Position numbers and translations under genes: made by a program
Assembly (NCBI GenBank): GCA_947499505.1
Contig: CANMOQ010000003.1
Coordinates: forward strand, 413,562 to 477,561
DNA from: an uncultured Erythrobacter sp.
GTDB taxonomy: Bacteria > Pseudomonadota > Alphaproteobacteria > Sphingomonadales > Sphingomonadaceae
Length of the DNA stretch: 64,000 nucleotides
Reading direction: 5' to 3'
In this document: one piece after another, positions 1 to 8,194 of the stretch
Numbering within the stretch: position 1 is the first letter of the stretch
How the letters are laid out: each line of letters opens with the position of its first letter
Notes under the pieces: model-generated
Databases searched by the model: none
What the model was told of the DNA's origin: nothing
The model's input: the letters and a program-made list of their open reading frames with translations, nothing else

Positions 1-211
1 CGATCCCGTCAGGCCGCTTGATTTGCAATTCACAACCAAGTGCGGCGAGAACATCGAGCACTTTGCCCATCTGGACGGTTACCTTCCCTCGCTCCAGTTC
101 AACGAGGAAGCGCAAGCCGACGCCGCTTGCAGCAGCCAACTCGTCCTGGCGCAGACTAAGCTCCTTGCGTTCGTCGCGAATGATTTGGCCGATAGTGGCA
201 ACATCGAGCAT
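1..211 (-). CDS. HipB-like (Y4mF-type) XRE-family antitoxin/repressor, 3' end cut by window edge
   Basis: The minus strand from 211 reads MLDVATIGQIIRDERKELSL and continues as a helix-turn-helix (RQDELAAASGVGLRFLVELE) followed by a short tail with KVLDVLAALGCELQI. This is the pattern of small HipB/Y4mF antitoxins of HipBA-type toxin-antitoxin modules, which bind the toxin and repress their own operon. About 70 codons are visible and no stop is reached, so the 3' end, and any hipA-like kinase behind it, lie outside the window. ATG at 211 is preferred because AAAGG lies 8 nt upstream; an in-frame ATG at 217 has that motif too close. Autoregulation is supported by three palindromes around its promoter. 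The toxin partner is inferred, not seen. Confidence 0.75.
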   Translation of the reverse strand, partial: MLDVATIGQIIRDERKELSLRQDELAAASGVGLRFLVELERGKVTVQMGKVLDVLAALGCELQIKRPDGI

Positions 212-221
212 CAGCATTACC

Positions 222-238
222 TTTCCCGAACGGGGAAT
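222..238. promoter_or_regulatory. operator 1 of three (TTTCCCG..CGGGGAA)
   Basis: The palindrome TTTCCCGAACGGGGAAT overlaps the -10 box and transcription start of the hipB-like promoter. The half-site TTTCCCG is shared with the copies at 271 and 321. E. coli HipB operators have a comparable inverted TATCC/GGATA layout, so binding by the adjacent XRE protein is the natural inference. Confidence 0.6.
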
Positions 239-264
239 ATATGCGGATATTGGATCGATTTCAA
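236..264 (-). promoter_or_regulatory. sigma70-type promoter of the hipB-like gene
   Basis: On the minus strand a TTGAAA -35 (259-264) and a TATATT -10 (236-241) are separated by exactly 17 nt. The expected start point is about 17 nt before the start codon. Operator 1 overlaps the -10 and operator 2 lies just upstream of the -35. Confidence 0.6.
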
Positions 265-270
265 GGGACT

Positions 271-286
271 TTTCCCGAAAGGGATA
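271..286. promoter_or_regulatory. operator 2 of three (TTTCCCGAAAGGGATA)
   Basis: The second copy of the TTTCCCG palindrome begins 49 bp from operator 1 and ends just upstream of the -35 box. Its right arm is GGGATA. Confidence 0.6.
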
Positions 287-320
287 TTTCGTGCTCGAAG
301 AACGGCTATGGAGGGCACGC

Positions 321-336
321 TTTCCCGTACGGGACA
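321..336. promoter_or_regulatory. operator 3 of three (TTTCCCGTACGGGACA)
   Basis: The third copy begins 50 bp from operator 2 and has the best central symmetry (TCCCGTACGGGA). It lies about 60 bp upstream of the -35, which suggests looping or cooperative binding rather than simple occlusion. Confidence 0.55.
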
Positions 337-339
337 TAT

Positions 340-576
340 TCTACGTCTCCAAAATTTTGTGATACTCAGCCAAAAGCTACTCAAAATCGGAGGCTCAAAT
401 CGCAATTCAGGGAAGCCGGGGAGCAATTGTGGTAAAGAGCCCTACAGACGCCCCGCATTCCCCTTAAACCACAAGTGGTTGCATCAGCCTACTTGCCACC
501 TCCGTCTCCGCCACCATCTTTCAGGAATGTTGAAACAGGCTGCGCGGCTACAATTGGGCGCCACCTAACCCGTTGG
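340..576. other. intergenic stretch with no recognised feature
   Basis: Between the hipB operators and the end of the GGDEF-EAL gene nothing convincing is seen. Short open frames exist on both strands but have no ribosome-binding site or recognisable protein character. One minus-strand frame ends in a glycine-rich tail (KDGGGDGGGK then stop near 491), but no start could be assigned. Confidence 0.4.
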
Positions 577-2520
577 TCACCGGGTGACGGTTGCGGGGCT
601 CGCGTTTTCTCGCGCTTCGCTTTCCAAGACCTTGCTCAGCTCGCCTACGCTCATTGGTTGGCCAAACAGAAATCCTTGGACGGCATCGGCGCCGACGCGC
701 TTGGCAACTAAGAGGTCGACCTCGCTCTCGATACCCTCGAGCAGGCATTCCACACCCAAGGTGCGCGCCATGCCCGCCAGTGAAAAGAGGACCTTCTCGG
801 TCATAGGATCGCCGGAATTTTCCATTAACGAACGATCCACTTTCAGCTTTTCAATGGGCAGGCGCCGCAGATAGCTGAAGTTGGAATAGCCAGTGCCAAA
901 ATCGTCCAGAGCGATGGAGAAGCCCATTTCAGACAGACGCTTGAGATTGGTGGTCGCCTTATCGAGATCGATCATCATCGCCGTCTCGGTCACTTCGAAT
1001 TCGACCAACGCCGGGTCAATTTTGAACTCGTGAGCCATGTCGATGATCTGATCAATGCTCGGATCGCTGATCAGATCATGGCAGGATAGGTTGATTGCGA
1101 TCGGCACTGGGGCTGCCCACAAGGACAGCGTGCGGAACGCCTTTTCAACCACGGTCAGCGTGATCTGCGTGATTAGGCCGCTTTCTTCTGCGACTTTGAT
1201 GAATTTGCTCGGCTCCACATCGCCGATAATAGGGCTCGACCAGCGGGCCAACGCTTCTGCCCGGACGATCCGGTTCTGACGCAAATCCACCTGCGGTTGA
1301 TACAGCAGTTCAATCTCATCTGGCAGGCTCGCAAAACGCAGAGCTTGCTCGACTTTATAGCGTTCATCCGCTTGCTTCGCGTGAGCCGCGGTAAAGACGA
1401 CTGTGCGGTTTTTGCCCTGCTTTTTGGCCGCCATCAAAGCGTAGTCAGCTTCATTGATTTGCGACCGCGCGCTTTGCGAGAGTTCCATCATCTTGCATCC
1501 AATGGACCCCGAAATGCGCACATAGCGCCCTTCGATGACATAGGACTTCGCCAGCTCTTCCAGCAATTCGTCGCACCATTGCCGAACGGTCACCTCATTC
1601 CCGCCGGACTGTAGGATGATGTTAAACTCATCGCCTCCCATCCGGCTGACATGCGCTGTCTCGCCGCAATGTGCGACAAGCCGTTCGGACACTTCCTTAA
1701 GCAGCAAATCGCCGACCAAATGGCCGTGCACATCATTAACCGCTTTGAACCCATCGAGATCGACCAGGATCAGCCATAGGTTTTCAACCGGCACCTCTGG
1801 ATCGTCCCGACTCTCTTTTGCCTGGCGAGTGACTTCGTGTTTGGATTTGCGCAGCGCCTCAAAGAAAGCGCGCCGATTTGGCAGGCCAGTGAGGCTGTCT
1901 GAGAGCGACTTGTGTCTCAGGTTCTCGCCGACCACTCGGGCTTCTTCCAGCTGATCTTCGGCATCAAGCTTTGCCGTGGCGATGTAAGTGATCGCCTTGC
2001 GCAGGTAATAGGTGATTGAGACCGAGGCCATGATCGCGCCAAATACAAGAAATCCGTATGTACCCTGGTCGCTCGCCCCAAGCCGCGGGACGTAGGTCAA
2101 GAAAGCAAGACATGCAAAGACGATCGAGAGTACGGATTGGCGGGTGCTCACGCTGGAAAGCGCAAACAACATAACCAAGATCACAAAATAGACGAGTTTC
2201 TCTGCAGCGAACACCAGGTTGAGCGCGAGCATCACGTTCGCAACGACGAGAAAGTTCATTACCACGAGCATGCGCTCAAGTGTCTTGAACCCGACCGGTC
2301 GGCTTAGCTGCACAAATCCCGCGATGCCAATGGCAGCCGTAAACGATGCCACACCCACCACGGAAAATAGATCAAACCCCTGATAATACCCAAAATTTGT
2401 AGGGAGAAGCAGGATGTAATACGCCGCAAACACCGCGAAATAGCCGCGAATAATCGGCCTATAGATCTCCTGCACCGCCACAGCAGTGTTGGATTTCATC
2501 TTCGCTGATAGCTTCGCCAT
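577..2520 (-). CDS. membrane GGDEF-EAL protein (cyclic-di-GMP turnover)
   Basis: This 647-aa protein has about five to six hydrophobic segments in residues 25-180, a GGDEF domain (about 205-375) with an intact GGDEF at 295-299, and an EAL domain (about 395-635). The EAL signature starts at E422, and NLSCHDL, EVTETAMM, DDFGTGYS and KVDRSLM follow, as in catalytically competent phosphodiesterases. The region just before GGDEF lacks the RxxD inhibitory site. It may make c-di-GMP, degrade it, or do both under control of the membrane sensor region, which I cannot assign to a named family. It stands alone; the next minus-strand gene upstream is 150 bp away. Confidence 0.9.
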   Translation of the reverse strand: MAKLSAKMKSNTAVAVQEIYRPIIRGYFAVFAAYYILLLPTNFGYYQGFDLFSVVGVASFTAAIGIAGFVQLSRPVGFKTLERMLVVMNFLVVANVMLALNLVFAAEKLVYFVILVMLFALSSVSTRQSVLSIVFACLAFLTYVPRLGASDQGTYGFLVFGAIMASVSITYYLRKAITYIATAKLDAEDQLEEARVVGENLRHKSLSDSLTGLPNRRAFFEALRKSKHEVTRQAKESRDDPEVPVENLWLILVDLDGFKAVNDVHGHLVGDLLLKEVSERLVAHCGETAHVSRMGGDEFNIILQSGGNEVTVRQWCDELLEELAKSYVIEGRYVRISGSIGCKMMELSQSARSQINEADYALMAAKKQGKNRTVVFTAAHAKQADERYKVEQALRFASLPDEIELLYQPQVDLRQNRIVRAEALARWSSPIIGDVEPSKFIKVAEESGLITQITLTVVEKAFRTLSLWAAPVPIAINLSCHDLISDPSIDQIIDMAHEFKIDPALVEFEVTETAMMIDLDKATTNLKRLSEMGFSIALDDFGTGYSNFSYLRRLPIEKLKVDRSLMENSGDPMTEKVLFSLAGMARTLGVECLLEGIESEVDLLVAKRVGADAVQGFLFGQPMSVGELSKVLESEARENASPATVTR

Positions 2521-2673
2521 TGGCGTTTAGGCTCCGAGATCGAAGGAAACCCAATAGATGCAAGTGGTTAAGGCGAAGTAAGCATTGTCACGCAAATGCT
2601 GCGACTTCGCTTTCACGGAACTGTGGAATTTACGTCATTAAAACAGTGCTAAAGAGCGCAATAATTGTCTGGC

Positions 2674-3246
2674 TTACGCATCGTGCTCTTTGCGCGCCAG
2701 TTCATGCAGCCAATCGGCGTGACGCGGGGCTTTTTTCGTCTCTGACCACTCATCAAGCATCAGCGGGGCGACCCGTTTCAGCTCCGCGTATTGCTCGTCA
2801 GTCCCGATGTCAGCGGCAAGCTCGACACGGTGACCATTGGGATCGAAGAAGTAGATCGATTTGAATATGCCGTGGTGTGTGGGGCCAAGCACGTCGATCC
2901 CTTGCGCCTGAACATGCGCCTTGGCCGCGAGCAATTCAGCTTCGCTGCTAACCCGGAAGGCCAAATGCTGGACCCAAGCCGGCGTGTTCTTGTCGCGGCC
3001 CATGTCTGGCTGATTCGGCAGCTCAAAGAACGCCAAAATATTGCCGTTCCCCGCATCGAGGAAGACATGCATGTAGGGGTCGTAATCGCCGGTCGATGGG
3101 ACATGATCCTCGGCAAAAGCCGTGGTGTATTCCATGCCCATCACGCGGGCGTACCACTCGACGGTCTCTTTGGCGTCCTTGCAGCGATAGGCCACGTGAT
3201 GGACGCCGCCGAGTTTCACGGGGTGCGAGTTAGCGGCCGCGCTCAT
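2674..3246 (-). CDS. VOC/glyoxalase-family protein downstream of HPPD
   Basis: This 190-aa protein has the paired beta-alpha-beta modules of the vicinal-oxygen-chelate fold. Candidate metal ligands are in HHVAYR near the N-terminus, in FFELP, in VQHLAFR and in HRVEL near the C-terminus, so a divalent metal site looks intact. Its ATG overlaps the stop of the HPPD gene by four bases (ATGA), indicating translational coupling. The substrate cannot be read from the sequence. The coupling suggests a role in tyrosine or homogentisate catabolism, for example an extradiol-dioxygenase or glyoxalase-like step, but that is inference. Confidence 0.8.
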   Translation of the reverse strand: MSAAANSHPVKLGGVHHVAYRCKDAKETVEWYARVMGMEYTTAFAEDHVPSTGDYDPYMHVFLDAGNGNILAFFELPNQPDMGRDKNTPAWVQHLAFRVSSEAELLAAKAHVQAQGIDVLGPTHHGIFKSIYFFDPNGHRVELAADIGTDEQYAELKRVAPLMLDEWSETKKAPRHADWLHELARKEHDA

Positions 3247-4364
3247 TCAGCGGGCTCTTTCTCTACGTCCAGCACACCGCGCGCGACCTGATCGCGCTCA
3301 ATGCTTTCAAACAGAGCTTTGAAATTGCCTTCGCCAAAACCGTCTTTGTAGTCACCCACGCGCTGGATGAATTCGAAGAAGACCGGGCCAATGCGCGGTT
3401 CTGCAAAGATCTGGAGAAGCAAGCGAGGGCGGCCACCTTCGGTCGTTCCATCTAGCAATATTCCGCGCGATTTGAGCGCTGCTTCGTCTTGGCCATGGCC
3501 CGGCAGGCGTTCCGACAGCATCTGATAATATGTCTCAGGCGGGGCGGTCATGAACGGCACATCCAGCTGCTTAAGACGGTCCCAACACGCAACCAGATCA
3601 TCACAGATCAGGGCAATGTGTTGAATGCCTTCGCCATTGTACTCGCGCAGATATTCCTCGATCTGCCCCTTGCCGTTTTCGCCTTCCTCATTCAGCGGAA
3701 TGCGGATCTTGCCATCAGGTGCTGTTAGCGCCTTCGATGTGAGGCCAGTATATTCGCCCTTGATGTCGAAATAGCGGATTTCCTGGAAGTTGAAGAGCTT
3801 CTCGTAGAAATCGGCCCAGTAGGCCATCCGGCCACCATAGACGTTGTGCGTCAAGTGATCGATCAGTTGGAAACCGCAACCCTCAGGGTGCTTTTCGACG
3901 CCAGGCAGGTATTCAAAGTCGATGTCGTAAATAGACAGGCCTTCGCCCGCGTCATCAGCATAGCGATCAATCAGATAGAGGATCGATCCGCCAATCCCGC
4001 GAATGGCCGGAATGCTGAGTTCCATTGGGCCAGGAGCATTGGCAACAGGCTCTGCGCCTTGCTCCAAAACATGCTCATAAGCAGCGGCGGCATCACGCAC
4101 ACGGAAACCCATACCGCAAGCGCCAGGGCCGTGTTCGCGCGCAAAGTACCAAGCAGCGCTGCGCGGCTCATAATTGACGATGAGGTTGATGCCGCCCTGA
4201 CGCCAAAGATTGACGTCCTTTGAGCGGTGGGTTGCCACATGGGTAAAGCCCATGGCTTCAAAAACAGGCTCCAACACACCTTTTTCAGGAGCGCAAAACT
4301 CAACAAACTCAAAGCCATCAAGGCCAGCCGGGTTATCGAACAGATCAGATGGATGCTTGGTCAT
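3243..4364 (-). CDS. hppD: 4-hydroxyphenylpyruvate dioxygenase
   Basis: This 373-aa enzyme converts 4-hydroxyphenylpyruvate to homogentisate in tyrosine degradation. The three iron ligands are visible: H170 in [10 protein letters not shown]249 in GIQHIAL and E331 in FFEFIQR, each nine residues later than the His161/His240/Glu322 triad known from the Pseudomonas enzyme. Length and the two-VOC-module layout are normal for the family. A clear promoter and palindromic operator lie upstream. Homogentisate 1,2-dioxygenase and later pathway genes are not in the window. The VOC gene follows with a four-base overlap. Confidence 0.95.
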   Translation of the reverse strand: MTKHPSDLFDNPAGLDGFEFVEFCAPEKGVLEPVFEAMGFTHVATHRSKDVNLWRQGGINLIVNYEPRSAAWYFAREHGPGACGMGFRVRDAAAAYEHVLEQGAEPVANAPGPMELSIPAIRGIGGSILYLIDRYADDAGEGLSIYDIDFEYLPGVEKHPEGCGFQLIDHLTHNVYGGRMAYWADFYEKLFNFQEIRYFDIKGEYTGLTSKALTAPDGKIRIPLNEEGENGKGQIEEYLREYNGEGIQHIALICDDLVACWDRLKQLDVPFMTAPPETYYQMLSERLPGHGQDEAALKSRGILLDGTTEGGRPRLLLQIFAEPRIGPVFFEFIQRVGDYKDGFGEGNFKALFESIERDQVARGVLDVEKEPAE

Positions 4365-4387
4365 GTACGCGCCTACTCAAGAGCTAA

Positions 4388-4407
4388 TTGGTTACGTTTG
4401 TAACTAA
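4388..4407. promoter_or_regulatory. palindromic operator over the hppD start site
   Basis: TTGGTTAC-GTTT-GTAACTAA is an inverted repeat with seven of eight paired positions. It starts within the -10 box and covers the expected transcription start, the position of a repressor site. The spacing suits a dimeric MarR- or TetR-type regulator; the family is not identified and no regulator gene is adjacent. Confidence 0.55.
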
Positions 4408-4433
4408 ATACGCTGTTCGCAAGGATTTGTCAA
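4405..4433 (-). promoter_or_regulatory. promoter of hppD
   Basis: A perfect TTGACA -35 (4428-4433) and a TATTTA -10 (4405-4410) are 17 nt apart on the minus strand, upstream of the hppD ATG at 4364. Confidence 0.65.
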
Positions 4434-4490
4434 AGGGCAAACGCACCGATTTTGAATGGATCGTTTGGGGACAGACCCCGCCAAGGAACG

Positions 4491-6020
4491 CTAGACCACA
4501 CGCCCAATATTGCGCCTGCGCTCATCCTGAGTAACGGCTAGTTTTGCGCCAAATGGCTGCTCACCGAGAAACGCCTTTGCGGTTGCCTCATCACTGAGGT
4601 CCGCATTGCCGCTCACCCGCTCGCCATCAGCATTCCGACCCAGCCAGATAGCATCGCTGCCTGTTTTGGAGTGATTGATGGTGTAGGTTTCGACCACCGC
4701 GCTATCGAAAGGTCCCTCGCCGCGCGGCACCGAATTTGTGGCCATGGGCAGTTTTTCAAATCGGTCGCCATCTGACCAATCCGCCGGTTCCGCGGAGTAG
4801 ACACCGGTTGCATATTTACTCATCCAGCCGCCGTTCGCGCCAACCAAAGCGTATGCTCCGCGATTGTGGCGCACGCGCGCCACGGCTTCGCAAATGGCAT
4901 GGGCGGAGTAATTGTTACCAGCCCCGCCAAAGAACGGCAGTCCGCCCGTCAGCGTCAACCCGCGCGGATCATCATGCGCGATGCCGAAATGCTCGCATTG
5001 GTTGAACACCGGGATCGCAAAGCAGGAATAGAAATCGAGAAATTGCATGTCTGCCATGCTTTTGCCTGCACGGACCAAGGCCGCTTCAACGCTGGCGATT
5101 GAGGCGGGATTGGCCGACAGATCGGGCCGCTGAGACAGCTCCAGCTCAGTCGCCGATGACACCGCATGGATATGCACCCATTGGTCTTCGGGCACGCCCA
5201 GCTCGCGCGCTTTCCCTGCACTAGCGAGAATGATGGCGGCCGCTTGGTTCACCTGATCGCGCGCCACCGTCATCCGCACATAAGGCTCCGCGACGATCCG
5301 ATTGCGCTCTGTAATCGTCGCCAGATCTTCGGCGCTGCGCTCTGTGGGAGCCGCTGCATGCGGATTGCTCGCTGCGACCTTGGTGAAAGGCGCAAACAAC
5401 TCGCCAATCTCGCGGCGATACTCGTCCAGGCTCTTACCAGTCTTCGCACGCCGTGCGTTCTCAGCCAGAGCATACAGAGGAATCGCACCGGTCGCGCCAT
5501 GCGCGAACAGGCCCAGCTCCATCAGCCCGTCATTCCCAAATCCGCGATCTTCCAGCTGGCCGCCAATTTCTTCCGACCAGTCCGGCTTCTCTCCCTTTGC
5601 CGCCAAAGCCAGCGCGGTCGAGATCGCTTCTGACCCAACAATTGCCGTACAGTCCGACTTGCCCTCAGCAATATCACGCGCAAACTCGCCAACCAAATGC
5701 TGGTTGTATTGCCCGCCAGTGGTCGAGAGGATCGCGCGTGCAGGATTCGCGCCGACGCGCTTTGCAAAGCTGCGCGGGACATTGTCCGAACCGCCAAAGG
5801 GCGGCTTTCGGTCAGGGCGCGAGATCTCAAACGCGCGGATTGCCGCGAGCGTATCGATGGCCGCCGCAACATTGCCGCTCGCCCCGCTATCGGTGATCGC
5901 AGCGGCCAGCGCCCTTCCGCCCAGGTCCATGTAAGAGAGCGCTTCATAGCCCGCTTGCTGGACCTGTTCGGAATATTGGCCAACGCCGATGATGACCGGC
6001 GTGTTGTCGGCAATGGTCAC
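4491..6020 (-). CDS. thiolase-superfamily acetyl-CoA acetyltransferase-like protein
   Basis: This roughly 509-aa protein begins TIADNTPVIIGVGQ and has the two-lobed layout of the long thiolase-like acetyl-CoA acetyltransferases common in actinobacteria and sphingomonads, with motifs such as FYSCFAIPVF, LTGGLPFFGGAGN and a C-terminal beta-rich extension. The start is taken as GTG at 6020, seven nt after the stop of the thiolase gene; codons further upstream only read through that gene in another frame. It probably carries out or supports thiolysis of a beta-ketoacyl-CoA, but the nucleophilic cysteine is not in a classical thiolase motif and the substrate is unknown. It is the second gene of a two-gene operon. 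Confidence 0.75.
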   Translation of the reverse strand: MTIADNTPVIIGVGQYSEQVQQAGYEALSYMDLGGRALAAAITDSGASGNVAAAIDTLAAIRAFEISRPDRKPPFGGSDNVPRSFAKRVGANPARAILSTTGGQYNQHLVGEFARDIAEGKSDCTAIVGSEAISTALALAAKGEKPDWSEEIGGQLEDRGFGNDGLMELGLFAHGATGAIPLYALAENARRAKTGKSLDEYRREIGELFAPFTKVAASNPHAAAPTERSAEDLATITERNRIVAEPYVRMTVARDQVNQAAAIILASAGKARELGVPEDQWVHIHAVSSATELELSQRPDLSANPASIASVEAALVRAGKSMADMQFLDFYSCFAIPVFNQCEHFGIAHDDPRGLTLTGGLPFFGGAGNNYSAHAICEAVARVRHNRGAYALVGANGGWMSKYATGVYSAEPADWSDGDRFEKLPMATNSVPRGEGPFDSAVVETYTINHSKTGSDAIWLGRNADGERVSGNADLSDEATAKAFLGEQPFGAKLAVTQDERRRNIGRVV

Positions 6021-6027
6021 CTGCGGA

Positions 6028-7296
6028 TCAATCGACGAAGTCGGTGACGCGCTCGACGATGATGGCTGGCGCCATACCGCCCGCCGCGCACATCGTGACG
6101 AGGCCGTAGCGCTTGTCCTGCCGCTCCAGCTCATCAACTATGGTGCCGATCAGGATCGATCCAGTTGCGCCGATCGGGTGGCCGAGCGCGATAGAACCGC
6201 CGTTCACATTGACCTTGTCCCAATCCAGCTCAAGGTCGCGGACGAACTTGGCGGCCACAACCGCGAACGCCTCATTGATTTCAAACAGATCGATGTCGTC
6301 CTTCGTCAGGCCCGCTTTTTCGAGAACCTTCTTGGCCGCTGGCACCGGCGCATTGAGCATCAGCGTTGGATCATCGCCCATATTCGCGGTCGCAACGATA
6401 CGCGCGCGCGGCTTCAGACCGTTTTTCCGCGCGTAGTCCTTGCTCGCAACCAGAACCGCTGCCGCACCATCGACCACGCCGGAGCTGTTGCCCGCATGGT
6501 GGAAGTGCTCGATTTCAAGATCAGGGTATTTCTGGTTGATCAGACCGCGAAAGGTCGTGCCATTCGCATCGAGCGGCACATCAGCGATCTTCGTGAAGGC
6601 AGGCTGCAGCTCGCTCAGCCCCTCCAGCGTTGTCTCTGGACGCGGGTACTCATCTTTCGCCAGCAAGACATTGCCCGAATCATCCGTCACCGGAACAATC
6701 GACGCGTCAAACTTGCCCGCTTCAATAGCGGCAGCGGCGCGCTGCTGAGAGCGGTAGCCAACTTCATCGAGCTCCTGCCGGGTAAAGCCCTCCATACTGG
6801 CAATCGCGTCGCCGCAAATGCCCTGGTGTGATTGCGGGTGAACGCTCTGCAGGCGCTCATTATAGCTACCCATCATCGGAGGCTTGATCCCGGCCTTCAT
6901 CTTCTCCTGCATCATCGCAGCGGTGAGGCTCATCATCTCTGTCCCGCCAGCAACCACGCAATCTTCCATGCCGCTCATCACCTGAGCTGCCGCCAGGCTT
7001 ACAGAGGTAATGCCGCCGCCGCAGAACCGATCCAGCGTCGTGCCGCTGGAGGTAATGTCATAGCCCGCATCGAGCGCCGCCATGCGGCCAAGGTCGCCCG
7101 CCTGCGTGCCGTCTTGAGTCGAAACCGACCAGATCACATCATCGACAGTGCTGGTGTCGAGGCTGTTACGATCCTTGATCGCCCGCATCACGGTCGCCGC
7201 CAGATGCTGCGGATGTTCCGCCGCTAACGCGCCTTTGCCCTGCTTGCCAATTCCGCGCGGGGTGCGCACCGCGTCGATGATATATGCCTCTGCCAT
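6028..7296 (-). CDS. acetyl-CoA C-acyltransferase (thiolase)
   Basis: This 422-aa enzyme has all classical thiolase elements: the nucleophile in LDRFCGGGITSV, NEAFAVVAAKF, GHPIGATGSIL and the C-terminal CAAGGMAPA. It cleaves a 3-ketoacyl-CoA with CoA, the last step of beta-oxidation. ATG at 7296 is chosen because AGAGGAAATC precedes it; an upstream open extension has no ribosome-binding site. It is transcribed divergently from the enoyl-CoA hydratase gene and heads the operon with the thiolase-like gene. The FCGGG form resembles thiolases of long-chain or steroid-type degradation, so a non-generic substrate is possible. Confidence 0.9.
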   Translation of the reverse strand: MAEAYIIDAVRTPRGIGKQGKGALAAEHPQHLAATVMRAIKDRNSLDTSTVDDVIWSVSTQDGTQAGDLGRMAALDAGYDITSSGTTLDRFCGGGITSVSLAAAQVMSGMEDCVVAGGTEMMSLTAAMMQEKMKAGIKPPMMGSYNERLQSVHPQSHQGICGDAIASMEGFTRQELDEVGYRSQQRAAAAIEAGKFDASIVPVTDDSGNVLLAKDEYPRPETTLEGLSELQPAFTKIADVPLDANGTTFRGLINQKYPDLEIEHFHHAGNSSGVVDGAAAVLVASKDYARKNGLKPRARIVATANMGDDPTLMLNAPVPAAKKVLEKAGLTKDDIDLFEINEAFAVVAAKFVRDLELDWDKVNVNGGSIALGHPIGATGSILIGTIVDELERQDKRYGLVTMCAAGGMAPAIIVERVTDFVD

Positions 7297-7307
7297 GATT
7301 TCCTCTT

Positions 7308-7319
7308 CCACTTTTCCAA
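7308..7319. repeat. left arm of a 12-bp inverted repeat in the divergent leaders
   Basis: CCACTTTTCCAA here is the exact reverse complement of TTGGAAAAGTGG at 7403-7414. Each arm lies 9-12 nt upstream of a start codon, so both divergent mRNAs carry the same leader sequence, TTGGAAAAGTGG, followed by a purine-rich ribosome-binding site. Confidence 0.6.
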
Positions 7320-7382
7320 ATTGCAGTTGACGTGTCCGTAAACCGCCTGCACCACTGACACAAGAATTCAGTTTCAAATCGA

Positions 7383-7404
7383 AATGGCAAAATGAAATGC
7401 CATT
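7383..7404. promoter_or_regulatory. palindrome AATGGCA-N8-TGCCATT in the divergent promoter region
   Basis: A perfect 7-bp inverted repeat with an 8-bp centre lies about 20 bp before the hydratase ATG and about 87 bp before the thiolase ATG. Its placement between two divergent beta-oxidation operons suits a shared operator for a TetR-type acyl-CoA-responsive repressor, but the regulator is not in view. Confidence 0.45.
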
Positions 7405-7414
7405 GGAAAAGTGG
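7403..7414. repeat. right arm of the 12-bp inverted repeat in the divergent leaders
   Basis: TTGGAAAAGTGG pairs perfectly with 7308-7319. It directly precedes the GGAGAGAGCGA ribosome-binding region of the enoyl-CoA hydratase gene. Confidence 0.6.
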
Positions 7415-7423
7415 AGAGAGCGA

Positions 7424-8191
7424 ATGAGCGAGACAGAAGAAGTCATTACAACGGTTCTCGACGGTATCTTGATCGTCACTATCAACCGCCCAGAAGCAAA
7501 AAATGCGATGACCAAGGCGGCTGCCGAAGGGATCGCGGCGGCGATGGACCGGCTGGACAGTGAAGATGAGCTGCGGGTCGGCATCATCACCGGCGCTGGC
7601 GGCACGTTCTGCTCCGGTATGGACTTGAAGGGCTTCCTGCGCGGCGAATCCCCGAGCGTGGAAGGCCGAGGGTTTGGCGGCGTTGTCCAGGCCCCTCCAG
7701 CCAAGCCGTTGATCGCGGCTGTTGACGGCTATGCGCTGGCCGGCGGACTTGAACTGATGATCGCCTGTGACCTGGTCGTTGCGAGCGAAGAGGCGCAGTT
7801 CGGCATTCCAGAAGTCAAACGCGGCCTTGTAGCGGCAGCTGGCGGTGTCATGATGCTGCCTGATCAGATTCCCGAACGGATCGCGATGGAGCTGGCACTG
7901 ACCGGTGAGTTCATCGGGGCTGCACGTGCCTATGAACTGGGCCTCATCAACCAAATTACCGAAGGCTCCGCTTTGGACGCCGCTATAGCTCTGGCCATGA
8001 AGATCGTTGCCAATGGTCCGCTCGCTGTACGCGTATCGAAGCAGATCATTAAGGATTCGCGCGGTTGGGCGATGGAAGATCGCTACGACAATCAGGCGAA
8101 ATTGATTGGGCCGGTGTTTGTCTCCGAAGACGCCCGCGAAGGCGCAGCGGCCTTTGCCGAAAAGCGCGCGCCGAATTGGAAGGGTAAGTAA
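7424..8191 (+). CDS. enoyl-CoA hydratase/isomerase (crotonase family)
   Basis: This 255-aa crotonase adds water to a trans-2-enoyl-CoA, or isomerises it. It carries the oxyanion-hole segments AGGTFCSGMDLKGF and ALAGGLELMIACD, and both catalytic glutamates appear present (GGLELM and GIPEVKRGL). ATG at 7424 is chosen for the GGAGAGAGCGA ribosome-binding site; an upstream in-frame ATG at 7397 lacks one. It is the first gene of an operon with the acyl-CoA dehydrogenase three nt downstream, and divergent from the thiolase operon, so together they encode three of the steps of a beta-oxidation spiral. Confidence 0.9.
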   Translation: MSETEEVITTVLDGILIVTINRPEAKNAMTKAAAEGIAAAMDRLDSEDELRVGIITGAGGTFCSGMDLKGFLRGESPSVEGRGFGGVVQAPPAKPLIAAVDGYALAGGLELMIACDLVVASEEAQFGIPEVKRGLVAAAGGVMMLPDQIPERIAMELALTGEFIGAARAYELGLINQITEGSALDAAIALAMKIVANGPLAVRVSKQIIKDSRGWAMEDRYDNQAKLIGPVFVSEDAREGAAAFAEKRAPNWKGK

Positions 8192-8194
8192 AAG

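Noticed and set aside
491..560. Glycine-rich peptide tail (KDGGGDGGGK) on the minus strand
   Set aside because: No start codon or ribosome-binding site could be linked to it, and it overlaps the tail of the GGDEF-EAL region.
23..568. A 181-codon plus-strand frame over the hipB region
   Set aside because: It runs through the antitoxin gene, promoter and operators; composition is not protein-like.
6021..6137. N-terminal extension of the thiolase-like protein
   Set aside because: The extension only reads the end of the upstream thiolase gene in another frame; the family start motif begins right after GTG at 6020.
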